Part shown: one piece after another, positions 10,083 to 21,633 of the stretch
How the letters are laid out: every line of letters starts with the position of its first letter
Position numbering within the stretch: the first letter of the stretch is position 1
Source: Paulinella micropora
Taxonomy: Eukaryota; Cercozoa; Imbricatea; Euglyphida
Reading direction: 5' to 3'
Assembly: GCA_009731375.1 (NCBI GenBank)
Contig: BJOX01000241.1
Coordinates: 66,782 to 130,781, forward strand
Length of the DNA: 64,000 nucleotides
Made by a program: the position numbers and the translations under genes
Notes under the pieces: model-generated
The model's input: only the letters and a program-made list of their open reading frames with translations
Databases searched by the model: none
What the model was told of the DNA's origin: nothing

Positions 10083-10916
10083 ATGTCAGATTTTCCTTAT
10101 CACATAATAACACCAGAAGAAAGAGACGAAGCATTCACAAAACTTCAAGAACTCAAACTGGGTAAATTAACAAATTCAACAGTTGGAAATAAAGCAAGTA
10201 ATTTTTATTTTCAAAAATACAGACTAAAAACAAAATTAGGAAAATTGAATGCTATAGATTATTGGAAAGATAAAAAAACAAAGTAAAAGAAAAAGACAAA
10301 AGCCTTAATAGAAAAAACCCATCAACTATTGGAACAGTTGGCGGATTAAGAAGTGTAGTACGAATGGGAGGAGTTGAAGCTTGTCAGTTTAAACCAGCAG
10401 TAGCAGTTTATATTTATCAGAAATTTAAGCCAAAAAATATGAGACTTCTCAGCAGGGTGGGGAGATAGAGCGGTGGCGGCGATATCGCAAAATATACCAT
10501 ATATCGGCATTTATAGCAACAAGTCGCTTAAAACCCCATATAAATATATGCTCAACCACTTTGGCGGAAATCTAAAAATGATTTTTAAACGGAGCGAGGA
10601 CATATCATTCCCAACGGGCTATGACTTGGTTTTTACTTCTCCTCCTTATTACAATACAGAGAAATACCCACATATGAAAATACACGACACAATTGAAGAA
10701 TTTAGAGATAAGTATTGGATACCAACAATAATTAAGGCCTACCAAAATTTAGAAAAAGGCGGACACATAGTTTTGAATATGCCAGACTATATGTATAAAA
10801 TGACTAAGCCAATATTAGGAAAGGCTAGAAAAATTAAAATGCCGATACAAAATAGATTTTCGTGGAAAGATAATACACCCCGCTATGAATACATTTATTA
10901 TTGGAAAAAGAACTAA
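10083..10916 (+). pseudogene. Adenine-specific DNA methyltransferase, frameshifted
   Basis: Three frames together make one protein of about 275 residues. The N-terminal part is at 10083-10286, a middle part (GTVGGLRSVVRMGG) near 10330-10440, and the catalytic part in the frame that ends at 10916. SAM-binding motif I is DFSAGWGDRAVAA (near 10445) and the catalytic motif IV is TSPPYYNTEKY (near 10635), as in N6-adenine/N4-cytosine methyltransferases. Frameshifts near 10275-10320 and 10440 inactivate it unless they are sequence errors. It sits between the F-box relic and the acidic gene and is absent from element 2. Its stop overlaps the 3' end of the minus-strand gene by 4 bases. Confidence 0.8.
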
Positions 10917-11424
10917 AACTTTAAAAACATCTTTGAAACATCGCTACTTTCTTTTTTTGGTTTCTCTGGTTGTTGATTATAAACATTAACATTGACGGGT
11001 GTTCTACCTCGTCTGCTCTTAACTGGTTTTTCTATTTCTACATCGCTTTCGCTTTCGCTGTCCTCGCTTTCTTCTTCCACTTTCTTTTTTACCACTTTCT
11101 TCGCCTTCTTCTGCTTAGTCTTTAGTTTCATACCCGCAACCCGTCGGGCGACAATATCAACGAAGTCCTGTTCAATCGTCTCCTTATCAGAACTGCTTTC
11201 CTCAATCGGCTCACCATCCGTCCCGTCAATCATATCCTTAGCCAACTGCTTCTTAGTAATGTGGTCCATCTTTTCTTCCTCCGTCATTTCTTTTACATTC
11301 TTCGCCTCTTCCTCCGCGAGTAATTCCTTCGCCCTCTCAATCTTTCTCTGCCTCGCATATTGTTTCTTCATTAGAGTCGCTTTTTCAAGGTTCTTATCGC
11401 AATCTCTCCATTACCTCTCGGCAT
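10913..11424 (-). pseudogene. Acidic/basic low-complexity conserved protein
   Basis: Homologue of the gene at 44912-44390. From the ATG at 11424 (MPRGN) a 1-base loss near 11390 shifts frame; the remaining 152 codons (start usable at 11371) are open. Features: Lys/Arg/Glu-rich helix, an invariant core DFVDIVARRVAGMKLKTKQK, an acidic Ser/Glu cluster, and a conserved tail (VNVNVY...DVSKxFLKF). The conserved core and tail in both elements argue for a real structural or DNA-binding role. Transcribed divergently from the fibre gene. Confidence 0.65.
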
Positions 11425-11489
11425 TGTTGGTTATATATCTAACCAAAAATAATTTTTAATCTGATTAATTATTATCCAAAATATATACA

Positions 11490-14400
11490 ATGAGTCATTA
11501 TAAATAGCTCTTAGGCCTTAATGAGTTGGCCGTTGATAGGCTAAATATACTTAATTTAGATTTAACAAATACTAACATTATCGGCTCAAACACAGACAGA
11601 GTGCCAGAAGATGCCGACCCCATAAATCTTTATTATACTGACGGCCGATTTGATGCGAGGCTGGCTACCAAAAGCACATCGGACATCAAAGAAGGAAAAA
11701 TTTTATACTACACAGAGCAACGAGTAAGGGACAACGACGAGGTTAAAGCCTCAACTCAACACCGTTCTAATACTTACAACCTGCATCAAACCAGTTTATA
11801 CAATTTGATAGACACTAACATATCCGCACCAGTGGTCGGTCAATACTTAACATACAATTATGTAGACGGCAAATGGAGGAATACCACCATCGGGTCAATA
11901 GACACACTTTCTGATGTAGTCATAACCGCACCAATAGCCACTAATAGTTATCTTACATATAATTCAATAAACTGGGTAAATAAAACATTTCCAATAAATG
12001 TTGATGAATTCGGAAATATTAGTATGGGAGGTAATCTAAATGTCGATACTTGGATAACAGAACACGAGGCGAATAATGATAAAGTGTCCGCGGATGGTTC
12101 AATTAATACACACAGCGATGTGTTAATTACAGGCACACCATCTGATAATCAACTGCTAATATACAGCACGGGCCAATGGAGAAACACGAATTCACCTTTT
12201 CTTAGATTAGACGGCACCGCTAGTATGACGGGAGGACTAAATATGGGAGGGCAAAGCATTACTGGAGTTAATCTTGTTGATGGTGTGGATGTTTCTGTTC
12301 TTGATAGTTCGGTGGTTAAAACAACAGGAGACCAAACCATAGGAGGAACCAAAACATTCAGCCATGTAATAAATGCGAGTGCGGGTATTGATATGAAATC
12401 GCAAAGCATAACAAATGTTAATTTGGTTGACGGCATTGATGTTTCTGGTCTTGATACTTCTATGGCTAAACTAACAGGAGACCAAACCATAGCAGGGGCC
12501 AAAACATTCAGCAATGCCATAACCGCGACACTCGGCATAGCATCAAACGACAAAATGACAATAGCGCAAGATAAACCATTAATCATGGGAAGAACAACAA
12601 GAGGATTGGCAGCATACACAGGAGGATTAGAGTTATATGGAACATCGGGTGTAGCAGGACCACACATACAAGCATTTACAACATTAGATCCAAGTTATCC
12701 CTGTTTTCAACTAATTAACAATGGTGATAGCAATATAACATTAAAATTTGATTGTTATTGGGACGGAGCAGCTAATGATAAGTCAAGTTCTTCTACGTCA
12801 AATTTTATGATAACTAAAGGCACCAATCTTCTTTTTCAGTATGCATCGGGAATAGCGGTGGGAAGCAATATAACATTTAATACCGCAATGGACATCAATA
12901 GCACATCGGCCTTATTAACAACAAAGGCAATTACAGCGAGTGGGGCGATAACAGCAAATGCGGGAGTATCAACAACAACATTAACAACGAGACAACATAG
13001 TAGTAGGTGCTGGAAAAAGTGTTTTCATTGATAGAAGCGGAGCAACAACTAATAATAAACTGGTTTTATGGGATGGAGGAACACCTTCAACAACTGCTAT
13101 TATTGGGTTTGGTGTTGCTAGTCAAACTTTGCTTTATAATATCAATGCTTCAACTGATAGTCACGTGTTTTATTATGGAGGCACAAATGAATTATTTAAA
13201 ATTAACAAGACAGCAATTACGGCTTCAAAATCAATAATAGCAAATGGAGGACTTAATATGAACAGTCAAAACATTACAAATACAGGCCAACTAAATGGCA
13301 GGTCTGTCTCAACTTGGATAACGGAGCACGATGCGAACACGGCGAAAGTGTCTGCGAGTGGGTCTGTTGATACACACAGCGATGTAGTAGTAACGACACC
13401 CGCGAATGGACAATTATTAATGGAACAAACTGGGTGAATTCCACAGGTTCGTTATCTTTCCTTTCATTAACGGGTGGGACGATGTCAGGCGATATTAAAA
13501 TGGGTGCTTCAACTTTTACTATGTATACGGGACCGCAGACTATGAACACAAACAATACAACACCATTCCCATTCGTTGCTTCTGCTTCTTCTGCTGAGAC
13601 GGCCGAACCCGCTTACTTTGTTTTAATGCCGACCAAAACGATGCTTGGGGCTTTAATAGCATTTCCAACTCATTACAATGACTCAACAGGAGCATATCAA
13701 AAAAATCCAGAAAACATAAACACTTGGGGAGGAACACCATACAAAGGCGAGCACTTAAAAATAGACTTAGGAGCGATATACAGGATTAAAAAATATTATG
13801 TTCGTTCTTCAAATATTAACCCTCAAAACACTGCCCCTAATACTTGGTATACGGGCACATCCACTGACAATACCACATTTACATTATGGGATATGCAGAC
13901 AGGGCAGGCATTTGCTTCACAATCAACAAAAACATATACTCCAACAGCAGTTTTTGCGAGATACATCATAATGGTTGTTAATAGTGTGGGTAGTAGCGGG
14001 ACATCACTCAGAAGTCAAGTTAAAGTTGCTAGTTTATATTTTGATTATGAAACCTTGCATTATGATATAACGGCGGTTAGAAATGTGGTATGCGACACGT
14101 TAACAGCAAGCGGAGCATTATCAGGAACGACATTAACAGCGAGCGGTTTAATTACGGCGAATGCGGGATTAAAAAGAACCACATTAACTGCCAGCGGATT
14201 GATAACGGCAAATGCGGGAGTTGATATGAAAAGCCAAAAAATAACAAACTTATTAACACCAACGGCTTCAACAGACGGGGCGACAAACGGCTTCAACAGA
14301 CGGGCAGAATGTAAAATTAACAGGAGACCAAGCAATAGCAGGGACGAAAGAATTTAGCGGAAAATTAGCAACTTCATTAGGTGTCCCGTGTATAGTAGGT

Positions 14401-15588
14401 AGGAATTCAAAGGGGACAGGTGCAACAGGAGGTTTAGAATTATATGGAACCAATGGCAATTTAAATGGTCCGCACATACAAGCATTTGTAAATACATCCG
14501 TCTATCCTGTATTTCAACAATTAAACTGGGGGCAAGACAATATTGCTTTAAGTTTTGATTGGTATTACGACGGTATTGCTTGGAAATCAAGCGACACAGG
14601 CTCAAACTTTCAAATATACATAATTAATGACAAACTCGCTTTTAACTACAAATCGGGAGTAGCACTGGCAGGAAACATAGCATTTAGCGAAGCAATGAAC
14701 ATAAGCAATGCTGGCACTACAACAACAACAGGAGCAATAACCGCAAGTAGTTTAATAACCGCAAACGCTGGTATTAGTTCGGCTCAAACTATTACAATCA
14801 GTAATTCAGGCTCGCAGATTTACTTTTCGGACGGCACGACAGCCACGTGCGGTATAAGGTGGTCCGACGATAACCACGGCGTATTTTGTAAGAGAAACTC
14901 AGATAAAATGTATATTAGAGAGTATGGCAACATATACTTTCAAACAACAGGTTCTACTACGCGAGCACAGATGAATTCAAGTGGTCTTTTTGTTCCTTCG
15001 GCTGGTTCTTCTATTTCAGTTCAATTATTTACAAGAACAGGATTTCCTAATGAACCTATGATTTTAATAAGGTCTGGTAATAGTGCTAACAACCGCGGTT
15101 TCATTGGTCATAGTGACACAACTTTATGTTTGGTGTACTTTAAATTCAAATGGAGAACCTTCGGGAGGTTATAGTTATATGGCGGTTGGAGGCGGTTTGG
15201 GCTACTCATCAGACAGGAGATTGAAAGCAGATATTGAGACATTAGAATGTGGCGATTGTTGCGAGAAACCAATGAAATTAAATTGTTGTTCGTATTATTG
15301 GAAAACAGATGAGAAGAAAGAAAGTAAGAATTGTGGTTTTATAGCGCATGAAGTTAAAAAAATATTTCCAGAGTTTGTCACGACTACGGATATAAAAATA
15401 GGTGATGAAGAAAACATTGAAGGCATAACATATACAAGTTTTACACCAATATTAGTCAGTGCTTTTCAACATTTAACGGAAAAGGTGATTAATTAGAAAA
15501 AGAAAATAAACTTTTAATTAATATATTACAAGACCAAGCAAACCAATTAGCAGAAATACGAGCGGAAGTATTTCCAAATGCCCCCTAG
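11490..15588 (+). pseudogene. Trimeric fibre protein with S74 chaperone, disrupted
   Basis: Counterpart of the fibre gene at 45007. The ATG at 11490 is followed by TAG at codon 6 (TCG in element 2). Long open segments then continue in shifting frames: 11526-13031, 13129-13437, 13434-14357, 14360-15174 and 15083-15496. Breaks lie near 12990, 13420, 14290, 15130 and 15493. Repeated modules (LTGDQTIAGxKTFS, ITASGxITANAG) are typical of beta-helical fibre shafts. The C-terminus has SDRRLKADIETLE and GFIAHEVKKIFPEF, the peptidase S74 intramolecular chaperone that trimerises and then cleaves itself from the fibre, plus a C-terminal coiled coil. Expected to project from the capsid and bind the host. 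At least six lesions make it a pseudogene. Confidence 0.85.
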
Positions 15589-15908
15589 ATTACACCCACC
15601 ACCAATCATAGAAGTAGATGGCGAACTGACACCAGAATTGAAGAACCGTGTGATTGATGTCCAAATTAAGCAGGAAGAAAAAAATATAGACCACGAATAC
15701 GAGGACAACTGGGACTCCTGTATGACTAAGCAACAGCAGACTTATTAAGTACTTATTTCAAACGGGTATAATTATCGCCATTATAACCCTTTGTATCGTG
15801 AGGCTGTCTGAAAAGAACTTACCGTGTGAGGTAGCCAACACTTATGTAGGTATTTTAACACTATTGACTGGAATATGCCTTCCATCGCCTTCTAGTTCAA
15901 AGAAGTGA
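15578..15908 (+). pseudogene. Small single-pass membrane protein, frameshifted
   Basis: Homologue of the intact gene at 48148. The ATG at 15578 overlaps the fibre stop by 11 bases, as in element 2. About 49 codons match, then an 8-base loss near 15735 creates a stop at 15746-15748. Downstream, the transmembrane helix (IIIAITLC-like), a CEVANTYVG segment and a Ser-rich end finish at 15908. Likely a virion membrane or morphogenesis protein by position; function unknown. Confidence 0.7.
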
Positions 15909-15912
15909 ACAT

Positions 15913-16134
15913 TCATACAGGTGTCTTATACAACGAAGCATCATTTGAACATATTAAAGGAATAGCTTCATCAAAACTAACACACCAATCACTCATCGGC
16001 TTATACACACATTTAAATTTTGTTTCTATTCCTTTTTGAATACAATAAAGACAACTTTCATTCTTTTTTTCGCTGACCCGTGAATAGAAATCACAGGCGG
16101 TCCGAGCAGAAATATTAATTAATAAAAAGTTTAT
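15913..16134 (-). pseudogene. Small minus-strand Cys-rich protein remnant
   Basis: Minus-strand frame with CLYC, then CVYKPMSDWC and C near the end, finishing at 15913 (TPV stop). The same residues, CVYKPMSDWCVSFDEA and NDAS, recur in element 2 (48735-48857 plus an upstream portion). No ATG is present at the natural start here. Cysteine spacing suggests a small zinc fold. Conservation of the protein, rather than only the DNA, supports real coding. Confidence 0.45.
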
Positions 16135-16142
16135 GAGTAGTT

Positions 16143-16463
16143 CTGAGTAATGATTTTCCAGGCGGGGTTAATGGTAGCAAGACATTTGACAAAAACATTC
16201 AAATGCACTTTACACCAACCAGAATGAATGGTAAGTTTATCCACTATATGAATGGCTTGGCCGAGACGAAAACAAAAATCCTTCATATGGACCGCATTGG
16301 GATTATTGGCACATTCGCTGATAGCAACACGGCAAACAACTTAGGTATTATTAATTGGACCGACGGGCAATACACTTTTAAAGTGCTTAAAACGGACAAT
16401 GGCAATATTGAGACTGAACCACTTGGCGGAAGAATTGTTATTTGTTTAGAATTTCTTGGCTAA
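16143..16463 (+). pseudogene. Conserved small virion-module protein, 5' truncated
   Basis: Matches the 123-residue protein at 49004 from its residue 14 (SNDFPGGVNG) to the end. The first 13 codons including the ATG are missing, and a few internal residues (ISNLSY-like) are absent. An internal ATG at 16203 leaves 86 codons. No domain is recognised; the alternating hydrophobic pattern suggests a beta-rich fold. It sits just upstream of the ATPase in both elements. Confidence 0.65.
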
Positions 16464-16533
16464 GCAGGGGCAAGCCCCCGCACCCCCTCCGTTGTGGTAA
16501 GCGATTAAAACAAAATATATTTTTCTATATATA

Positions 16534-16580
16534 GTTTTTTGAGGTCGTAGGAGGTTTTTTTTGAAAAAAAAGCTCTTACA
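16534..16580 (+). repeat. Dispersed palindromic repeat, family B
   Basis: GTTTTTTGAGGTCGTAGGAG, a T/A-rich loop, then GCTCTTACA, ending exactly at the ATPase ATG (16581). The GTAGGAG and CTCTTAC arms pair imperfectly. Other copies: 19934, 22922, 54906 and, inside a coding region, 50924. Confidence 0.8.
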
Positions 16581-17404
16581 ATGGAGAAAATCAATAATGT
16601 AAAGGTGAAACTAGTTAAGCAAAACGGAGATGGAGACAAGTTGGCTAAAGGAGATAAGTTTTTTGACGAACCGTATGCCGATATTTTTCTTCTCGCTCGC
16701 AAGAAGCGTGGCAAGACGACAGCACTGTTTGAAATCCTGAAACGAACGACCGACAAAAAGACCCGTATTGTTATTATTGCCAGCACAATACACAAGGACC
16801 ACATCTACAAAGAAATGGTGAAGCACTTCAAGAAGAAGGGAAACCCGATGGCGATATACACATATTTGAAAACGGACGGATACAGTGTGATTGATTACGA
16901 GTTAGGCAAGCTCAATAAGCCAGACGAGGAGCAAGAACAAGGCGAGATTGTTCAGGATGGTAAAGAAGAAGTAGAAAAACCGAAGTTTCTTTATTTTGGT
17001 AAAGAGGGGGAAAAGAAAAAACAAGAAGCCCCAGCAGAAAGACCGAGCAAATACATTACACCAGAAGTCGTTTTTGTGTTAGATGATTTGGGTAGCGGGT
17101 TGAGGGATAAGTCCGTGAGCGATCTGTTGAAGAAAAATAGGCATTTCAAGTCAAAGGTGATTATGAGTTCACAATACCTTAACGACTTACGGCCTGAGGC
17201 TATTAAGCAATTAGACTACCTTTTTATTTTTCCTGGTCAGAGTGTTGATAAAATTGAACTCGTGTATAAACATTGGACCTCGGCTACGACCTTGAATACT
17301 TCATTGAAAAATACCACGAGGCTACCAAGGAACGGTTTAACTTTTTGTATGTGGATGCTGTGTCTGACGAACTAAGGCAAAATTTCAATAAACGATTTTT
17401 GTAA
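16581..17404 (+). pseudogene. A32/FtsK-type genome-packaging ATPase, frameshifted
   Basis: Packaging ATPase that pumps viral DNA into the capsid. Walker A at about residues 38-47 is LLARKKRGKTT; element 2 has Ser before GKTT where this copy has Arg. Walker B is VVFVLDDLG near residue 160, followed by SSQY. A 1-base loss near 17270 (in YKHL) shifts the last 40 codons; read in the other frame they match element 2 to a stop at 17404. Preceded immediately by a family B repeat. The lesion is a single base and could be a sequencing error. Confidence 0.88.
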
Positions 17405-17438
17405 TTTTATTATTTATTTTTTTCAGAACTATATATAG

Positions 17439-17757
17439 ATGCCATCATCACCAGTGATTATCAGTAGTCCATCAGGTTACAATATCGGAATTAGCCCTTC
17501 ACCAGTCAAAATGCCACAAGCAGGAGGAAGAAAGAAGAAAGGAAAAAAGAGACAAACAAACAGGCGGTAAAATTAACTGGGCGAAAGTAGAAAATACAGC
17601 CGGAAATATTGAAAGATGGTTGAGAAAGAACAAAGCGATATCAAGAGGGGCTAGATTTTTAAGCGATGTCGGAGTTCCTTATGGCGACCGTGTAGCGAAG
17701 GCTGCGGCGAAACAAGGATACGGTAAGCAACGAGGAGGAGCCGTTAAATTTCGTTAG
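17439..17757 (+). pseudogene. Basic Gly-rich minor capsid/core-like protein
   Basis: Homologue of 50286-50620. It begins MPSSPVIISSPSGYNI, has a Gly/Lys-rich stretch (AGGRKKKGKK), a helix (VERWLRKNKAISRGA-like) and a basic Gly-rich end (GYGKQRGGAVKFR). A frameshift near 17560 splits it; both parts are otherwise well conserved. Size, charge and position between ATPase and protease suggest a small DNA-binding core or cement protein processed by the protease. That is inference. The ATG directly follows an ATATATAG promoter-like stretch. Confidence 0.6.
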
Positions 17758-17805
17758 ATATTAAACTAAACTTTCTATTAATTTTTTTTCGCTAACAATA
17801 TACAT

Positions 17806-18735
17806 ATGAAAAAATTAAGAAGAGGAGGTAAGAAACTTAAACAACGGCCCCCGAGAATATACAGAACCAAAGACGGCCAACCATATATTAAAGTGAAAGG
17901 CAAACGAGCATATCTCAACTTTGGCGAAAAAACGAATGACCTTTCAACACTTCAAATTGTTAAACTGTTTTTTGAAATATATGGGCGAGAAAAAAAGAAC
18001 CACCCCTACAAAACGAAAAACCCGCGAGAAAGTAATTAAGTCCGACTTCAACAGTCTTGAATACGAGAACCGCAACCAGATACAAGACAACTTACAGAAA
18101 AAATATGACCTGATACACGAGCAGGAAGAAAAGGAAAAGAAGAAAAGGGATGAGATAGAAGAAGAAAATAAAAGGTTGGAAATAAAAGAAATCAAAGACC
18201 TTGAAGAGAAAGAAGAAGAAAAGAAAAGAAGAGAGAGGAAGGAGGATGCTGAAATGAAGAAAAGACAATAAGAAAAGAAAAGAGAGATTAAGAGGTTGAA
18301 ACGAATAAACGAAGAACTCAGAGAATTCCAAAAAACTAAAAGGCTTTTATTAATGCCACCAGACAAAAACAATAATTACAGTAAAAGCCCGAGCTCGGAA
18401 AAAACCTCCGCCGTCTGAGACTAAGGTAGAAGATATAACTCCACAATGGAATGCGAACCTAAGAAGGATTGAGCATTTACAGCGAGAAAAAATAGTTAAT
18501 GAGATGGTTGAAAGTTCTGTCCAGAGTAGAGGTGATAACAAAAAAAACTAACAAGCAAATCGTTCAAGATTTAGAAAATGCTGGTATGTTTGTTATCCGT
18601 GTCAAGGGAGGAAAAGTTGTTAATTACAAAAAGACTTTACAACAATTTTTAATCAAACACGAAACAACGAAAAACATCAAAACATCTGCGCAAGGATGGG
18701 CTTCATTTAATGCTTGGATAGAAAAAAAACGATAG
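17806..18735 (+). pseudogene. Coiled-coil protein upstream of protease, broken
   Basis: Counterpart of 50705-51592. N-terminal basic segment (KKLRRGGKKLKQRPP), then YIKVKGKRAYLNFGEKTND, a long Lys/Glu coiled coil, a Pro/Lys linker and a C-terminal domain (KxxVNEMxxx to GWAxFxAW). Lesions: frameshift in a T run near 17960, TAA at 18269-18271, and further shifts near 18385 and 18500. The C-terminal frame is 18499-18735. It runs directly into the Q-rich leader of the protease with one base of frame difference across an A8 run. Confidence 0.6.
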
Positions 18736-18754
18736 AACAACAACAACAACGACT

Positions 18755-18806
<52 letters not shown>

Positions 18807-19462
18807 CCAGGACCAGAACCACAACCAGGACCAGAACCACAACCAGGACCAGAACCAGAAGAACAGCCACCAGCAGGCAATGAGGATGTGAAAGACTTAA
18901 TAAATCAATTCCAAAATATGCCACCAGCTTTAGAAGATGATGCCATTGAAAATCAAGTAGCAGGGGCAAGCCCAGGAGGTCCCTACCATGGGCTAATGAC
19001 TGATGAAATAGATGACATTATGAAAAAGCACGATTGGTATTTAGGGACAGTAGCGAGCGATGAAATAAACACATTAAAACCAGAAAAAAGAGAGAAGTAT
19101 GGTTTTATAATGAACTTGGATAAGTCTAGTCAAGCGGGCTCACATTGGATTGCTGTTTGGGTTGATACCATTAAAGACAATTCTATTGAAATCTACGACC
19201 CGCTCGCACTGTATAAACCAACTGACATATTTCAACACCAAATGAAACAGCTTATTGAAAAGAGTAAGCGAGCACATACCTGCTTATGAAGGTTAATCAG
19301 GTTAAAAACCAAAGCGACACAACAGACACCTGCGGGTGGCATAGTACTAGGTTTTTGTTAGAAAGACGCTTTAAATTCGCAAGTGGTTGGACGGACTTAA
19401 AAGAAAAGGAAGCGGAGGAGTTGAAAGCCCAGAACGGCTACGGTTTTGATACCTTTATTTGA
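18714..19462 (+). pseudogene. Adenain/Ulp1-type cysteine protease, frameshifted
   Basis: Maturation protease that cleaves capsid precursors. A poly-Gln run from CAA repeats (18736-18807) and a PGPEPQ repeat lead into the catalytic domain. The domain has SHWIAVW (His), IYDPLA (Asp) and DTCGWH (Cys), the adenain/C5 order His-Asp-Cys. A 1-base loss near 19265 separates the Cys part from the His part; the C-terminal frame ends at 19462. There is no ATG before the Q/P linker in this frame, so it may be expressed as the C-terminal half of the preceding coiled-coil protein or start internally at the MTDEID Met. Confidence 0.85.
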
Positions 19463-19515
19463 AGCAATTAAAACAAAAAAATATTTTTTCTAATATACGA
19501 ACACCAAAAACTCGG

Positions 19516-19895
19516 GATGGATTACCGCGGAGGCAGGAGCTCTAATATTTACTATGTCAATAGCAAAAAATAGGATAAACGGCACGGACAGTGATTTCAC
19601 TCACTCCATTGATATGAAGGGGTTAGACAACCCAACACATTGTAAAATACTTCATATCTATGTACCGAAATCATATTACTCTGTGGCAAGTCCTTACAAC
19701 ACTTTTACTCTGAGTGAAAACTGCAACGAGGCACTCATTACGATACCCGAAGGCAACTACACAATGAACAACTTAAAAAATAAGCTGGCCGAAGTGCTAA
19801 CCGCAGACAGGGAAACATTATTGAAAAATAAGCTGACATTATTGATTTACAGGGAAACGAATTATTTTAATTTATTTACATCATTTTTTAATTAG
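19516..19895 (+). pseudogene. Penton-type minor capsid protein, internally deleted
   Basis: Element 2 has the full gene (52426-53241, 271 residues). Here MDYRGGRSSNIYYVN is followed by an extra A in SKK that shifts frame, about 85 matching residues to AEVLTAD, then a jump to the last 20 residues (LLIYRETNYFNLFTSFFN). Roughly 430 bases from the middle are missing. The remnant cannot form the jelly-roll. The identification as penton rests on position next to the MCP and size, as in other polinton-like viruses. Confidence 0.75.
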
Positions 19896-19933
19896 CTAAA
19901 AAACCGTTAATAACCCCGCACAGTAAAATATAG

Positions 19934-19977
19934 GTTTTTGAGATCGTAAGTGGTTTTTGAACAAAAGCACTTACAAT
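19934..19977 (+). repeat. Dispersed palindromic repeat, family B
   Basis: GTTTTTGAGATCGTAAGTGG, short loop, GCACTTACAAT: arms GTAAGTG and CACTTAC pair perfectly. It lies between the penton remnant and the MCP. The arm sequence differs from other copies yet pairing is kept, which suggests compensatory change. Confidence 0.75.
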
Positions 19978-20058
19978 TAATTTTAATTTTAGAATTATTT
20001 ATTTTTTCTTATATTACAATATAGGACAACCAAAACTTGAAAACCCGAAAAAACCAAA

Positions 20059-21569
20059 ATGCCTACACAACACGGAGGCGAGCTGGACTTTTCTAAAACT
20101 GACTACATCAGTGCTTCTTATCGTTTGAATAAACTTAACCCACGAGAAAGCAGTAAGGGAAATGTCACTATTACCTCCGCGGGAGGACAAGAAAGCACAT
20201 TGGACATTATTAGTCGCCCATTTAACTTGGCTAGGTCAGTTCTGAGTTTTACTTACACTATCCCAGACACAGATACTAAATACAACAACGCTTATATGGA
20301 TTGCCTTTCTCCTATTAGACAAATTCAACTTCAAACCCATAGCGGAGTCTATCTGTGCGATTTGAACTATGCTGGAAATGTTACAAAGATGATTTGGAAG
20401 CCTGAGACTTCGCTTAAGGACTTTCTCCCACTTGAAAACCACGATGTTGGCGTTGGTGCTGGCTGTATGCTTCAAAAGTGTAATGCTGACAGCAAGATTG
20501 ATATGACATTACCGACAGAAAGGCGATTGTTCTTGATGCTAATGCTGCTGTTGCAGACCTTCAAGCAGATATGGCTAATATGTTTCAACCTCCTTCAACT
20601 AATGCCCGCCGTCATAATGATGCTCTCATCGCGGCCGGAACTGGAACTCCACTGCCTGTTAATGTGCCTTACAATGAGGCGAAGTATTTTACTGCTGGTG
20701 CTTTGGGTGATGGTGCCGGTGCTGGTAATATGGCTATTAAAATCAAACTTAATCTTGGTATGCTTTACAACACTATTTTCGCCCTTGATAAGACTATTAT
20801 GTTTCCTGAGATTTTAACGATGCGAATTGTCTGGAACGGTTCTGCGAAGATGTATTATTCTGGTGCTGACCCGCTAAGTCCTGGTGGCGGTGCTAACATC
20901 ACTGCTGGTGCTGAGGATGTTGCTGTTAGCAATCTTAACTTGTTTCTTGCTGTTGAGCAGAACCCTGGTGTCATTCAATCTATTCAAAGCCAGATTGCGG
21001 GCAGTGGTATGAGTTTTGATATTGATTATGGCTATGTGTATAAGAATACTATTGGAATTGCTAGCGATGGTAAAACATTATTTTGCGATTTGACCGCGGG
21101 CACGGGCAGAGGTTGAAGAAGATTTATCACACTGTGTTTCATTCTGTTGAAAGTGTAAATACCGCTTATGACAATGATGTAAATGATGAGCGGTCTGTTA
21201 CGGGTGCTGTTGTTGCTAATGCTAAGCGAAAGGTAGTCTCATTTTACACTACCCTTGACGGAGCGAGACAGGAAGAATTTGATGTATCTGTGGCTAACCT
21301 TGAGGACTATATGATTATGAAGCCGAGGTTGGAGGGTAGTGCCTTGATGAATTCTAATGTCTATCAATACAACTGGGTTTATGCTAATTGCTGGGACAAC
21401 AACCGCCCGCTGTGGAGCAAGGACCAGAACGAGATTAGCGGGCTTGACTTAACTAAGGAACGGCGATGGGAATTTATTGGAACCTGCCGAAACAAAGTCC
21501 ATTCTCTACACTCTGGCTATTACTCAGCGGACTGTTAGTGTGAAGAAAAATGTAATTACAATCTCATAG
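20059..21569 (+). pseudogene. Double jelly-roll major capsid protein, frameshifted
   Basis: Copy of the intact MCP at 53305. It starts MPTQHGGELDFSKTDYISAS as in element 2 and shares RPFNLARSVLSF, VTKMIWKPETS, GAGCMLQKCNADSKID, LGMLYNTIFALDKTIMFPEI and LWSKDQNEISGL. Breaks near 20510, 21085 and 21490 divide it over three frames, and the end (to TAG at 21567-21569) is again shifted. Would form the capsid shell. Upstream is the T-rich/ATATA promoter-like motif seen before several genes. Confidence 0.9.
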
Positions 21570-21633
21570 GAACCCCCACCGCGGAAGTAATATTTAAAAT
21601 TTTTTAATTTTTTTTCTTAGAATATAGTTTTTT

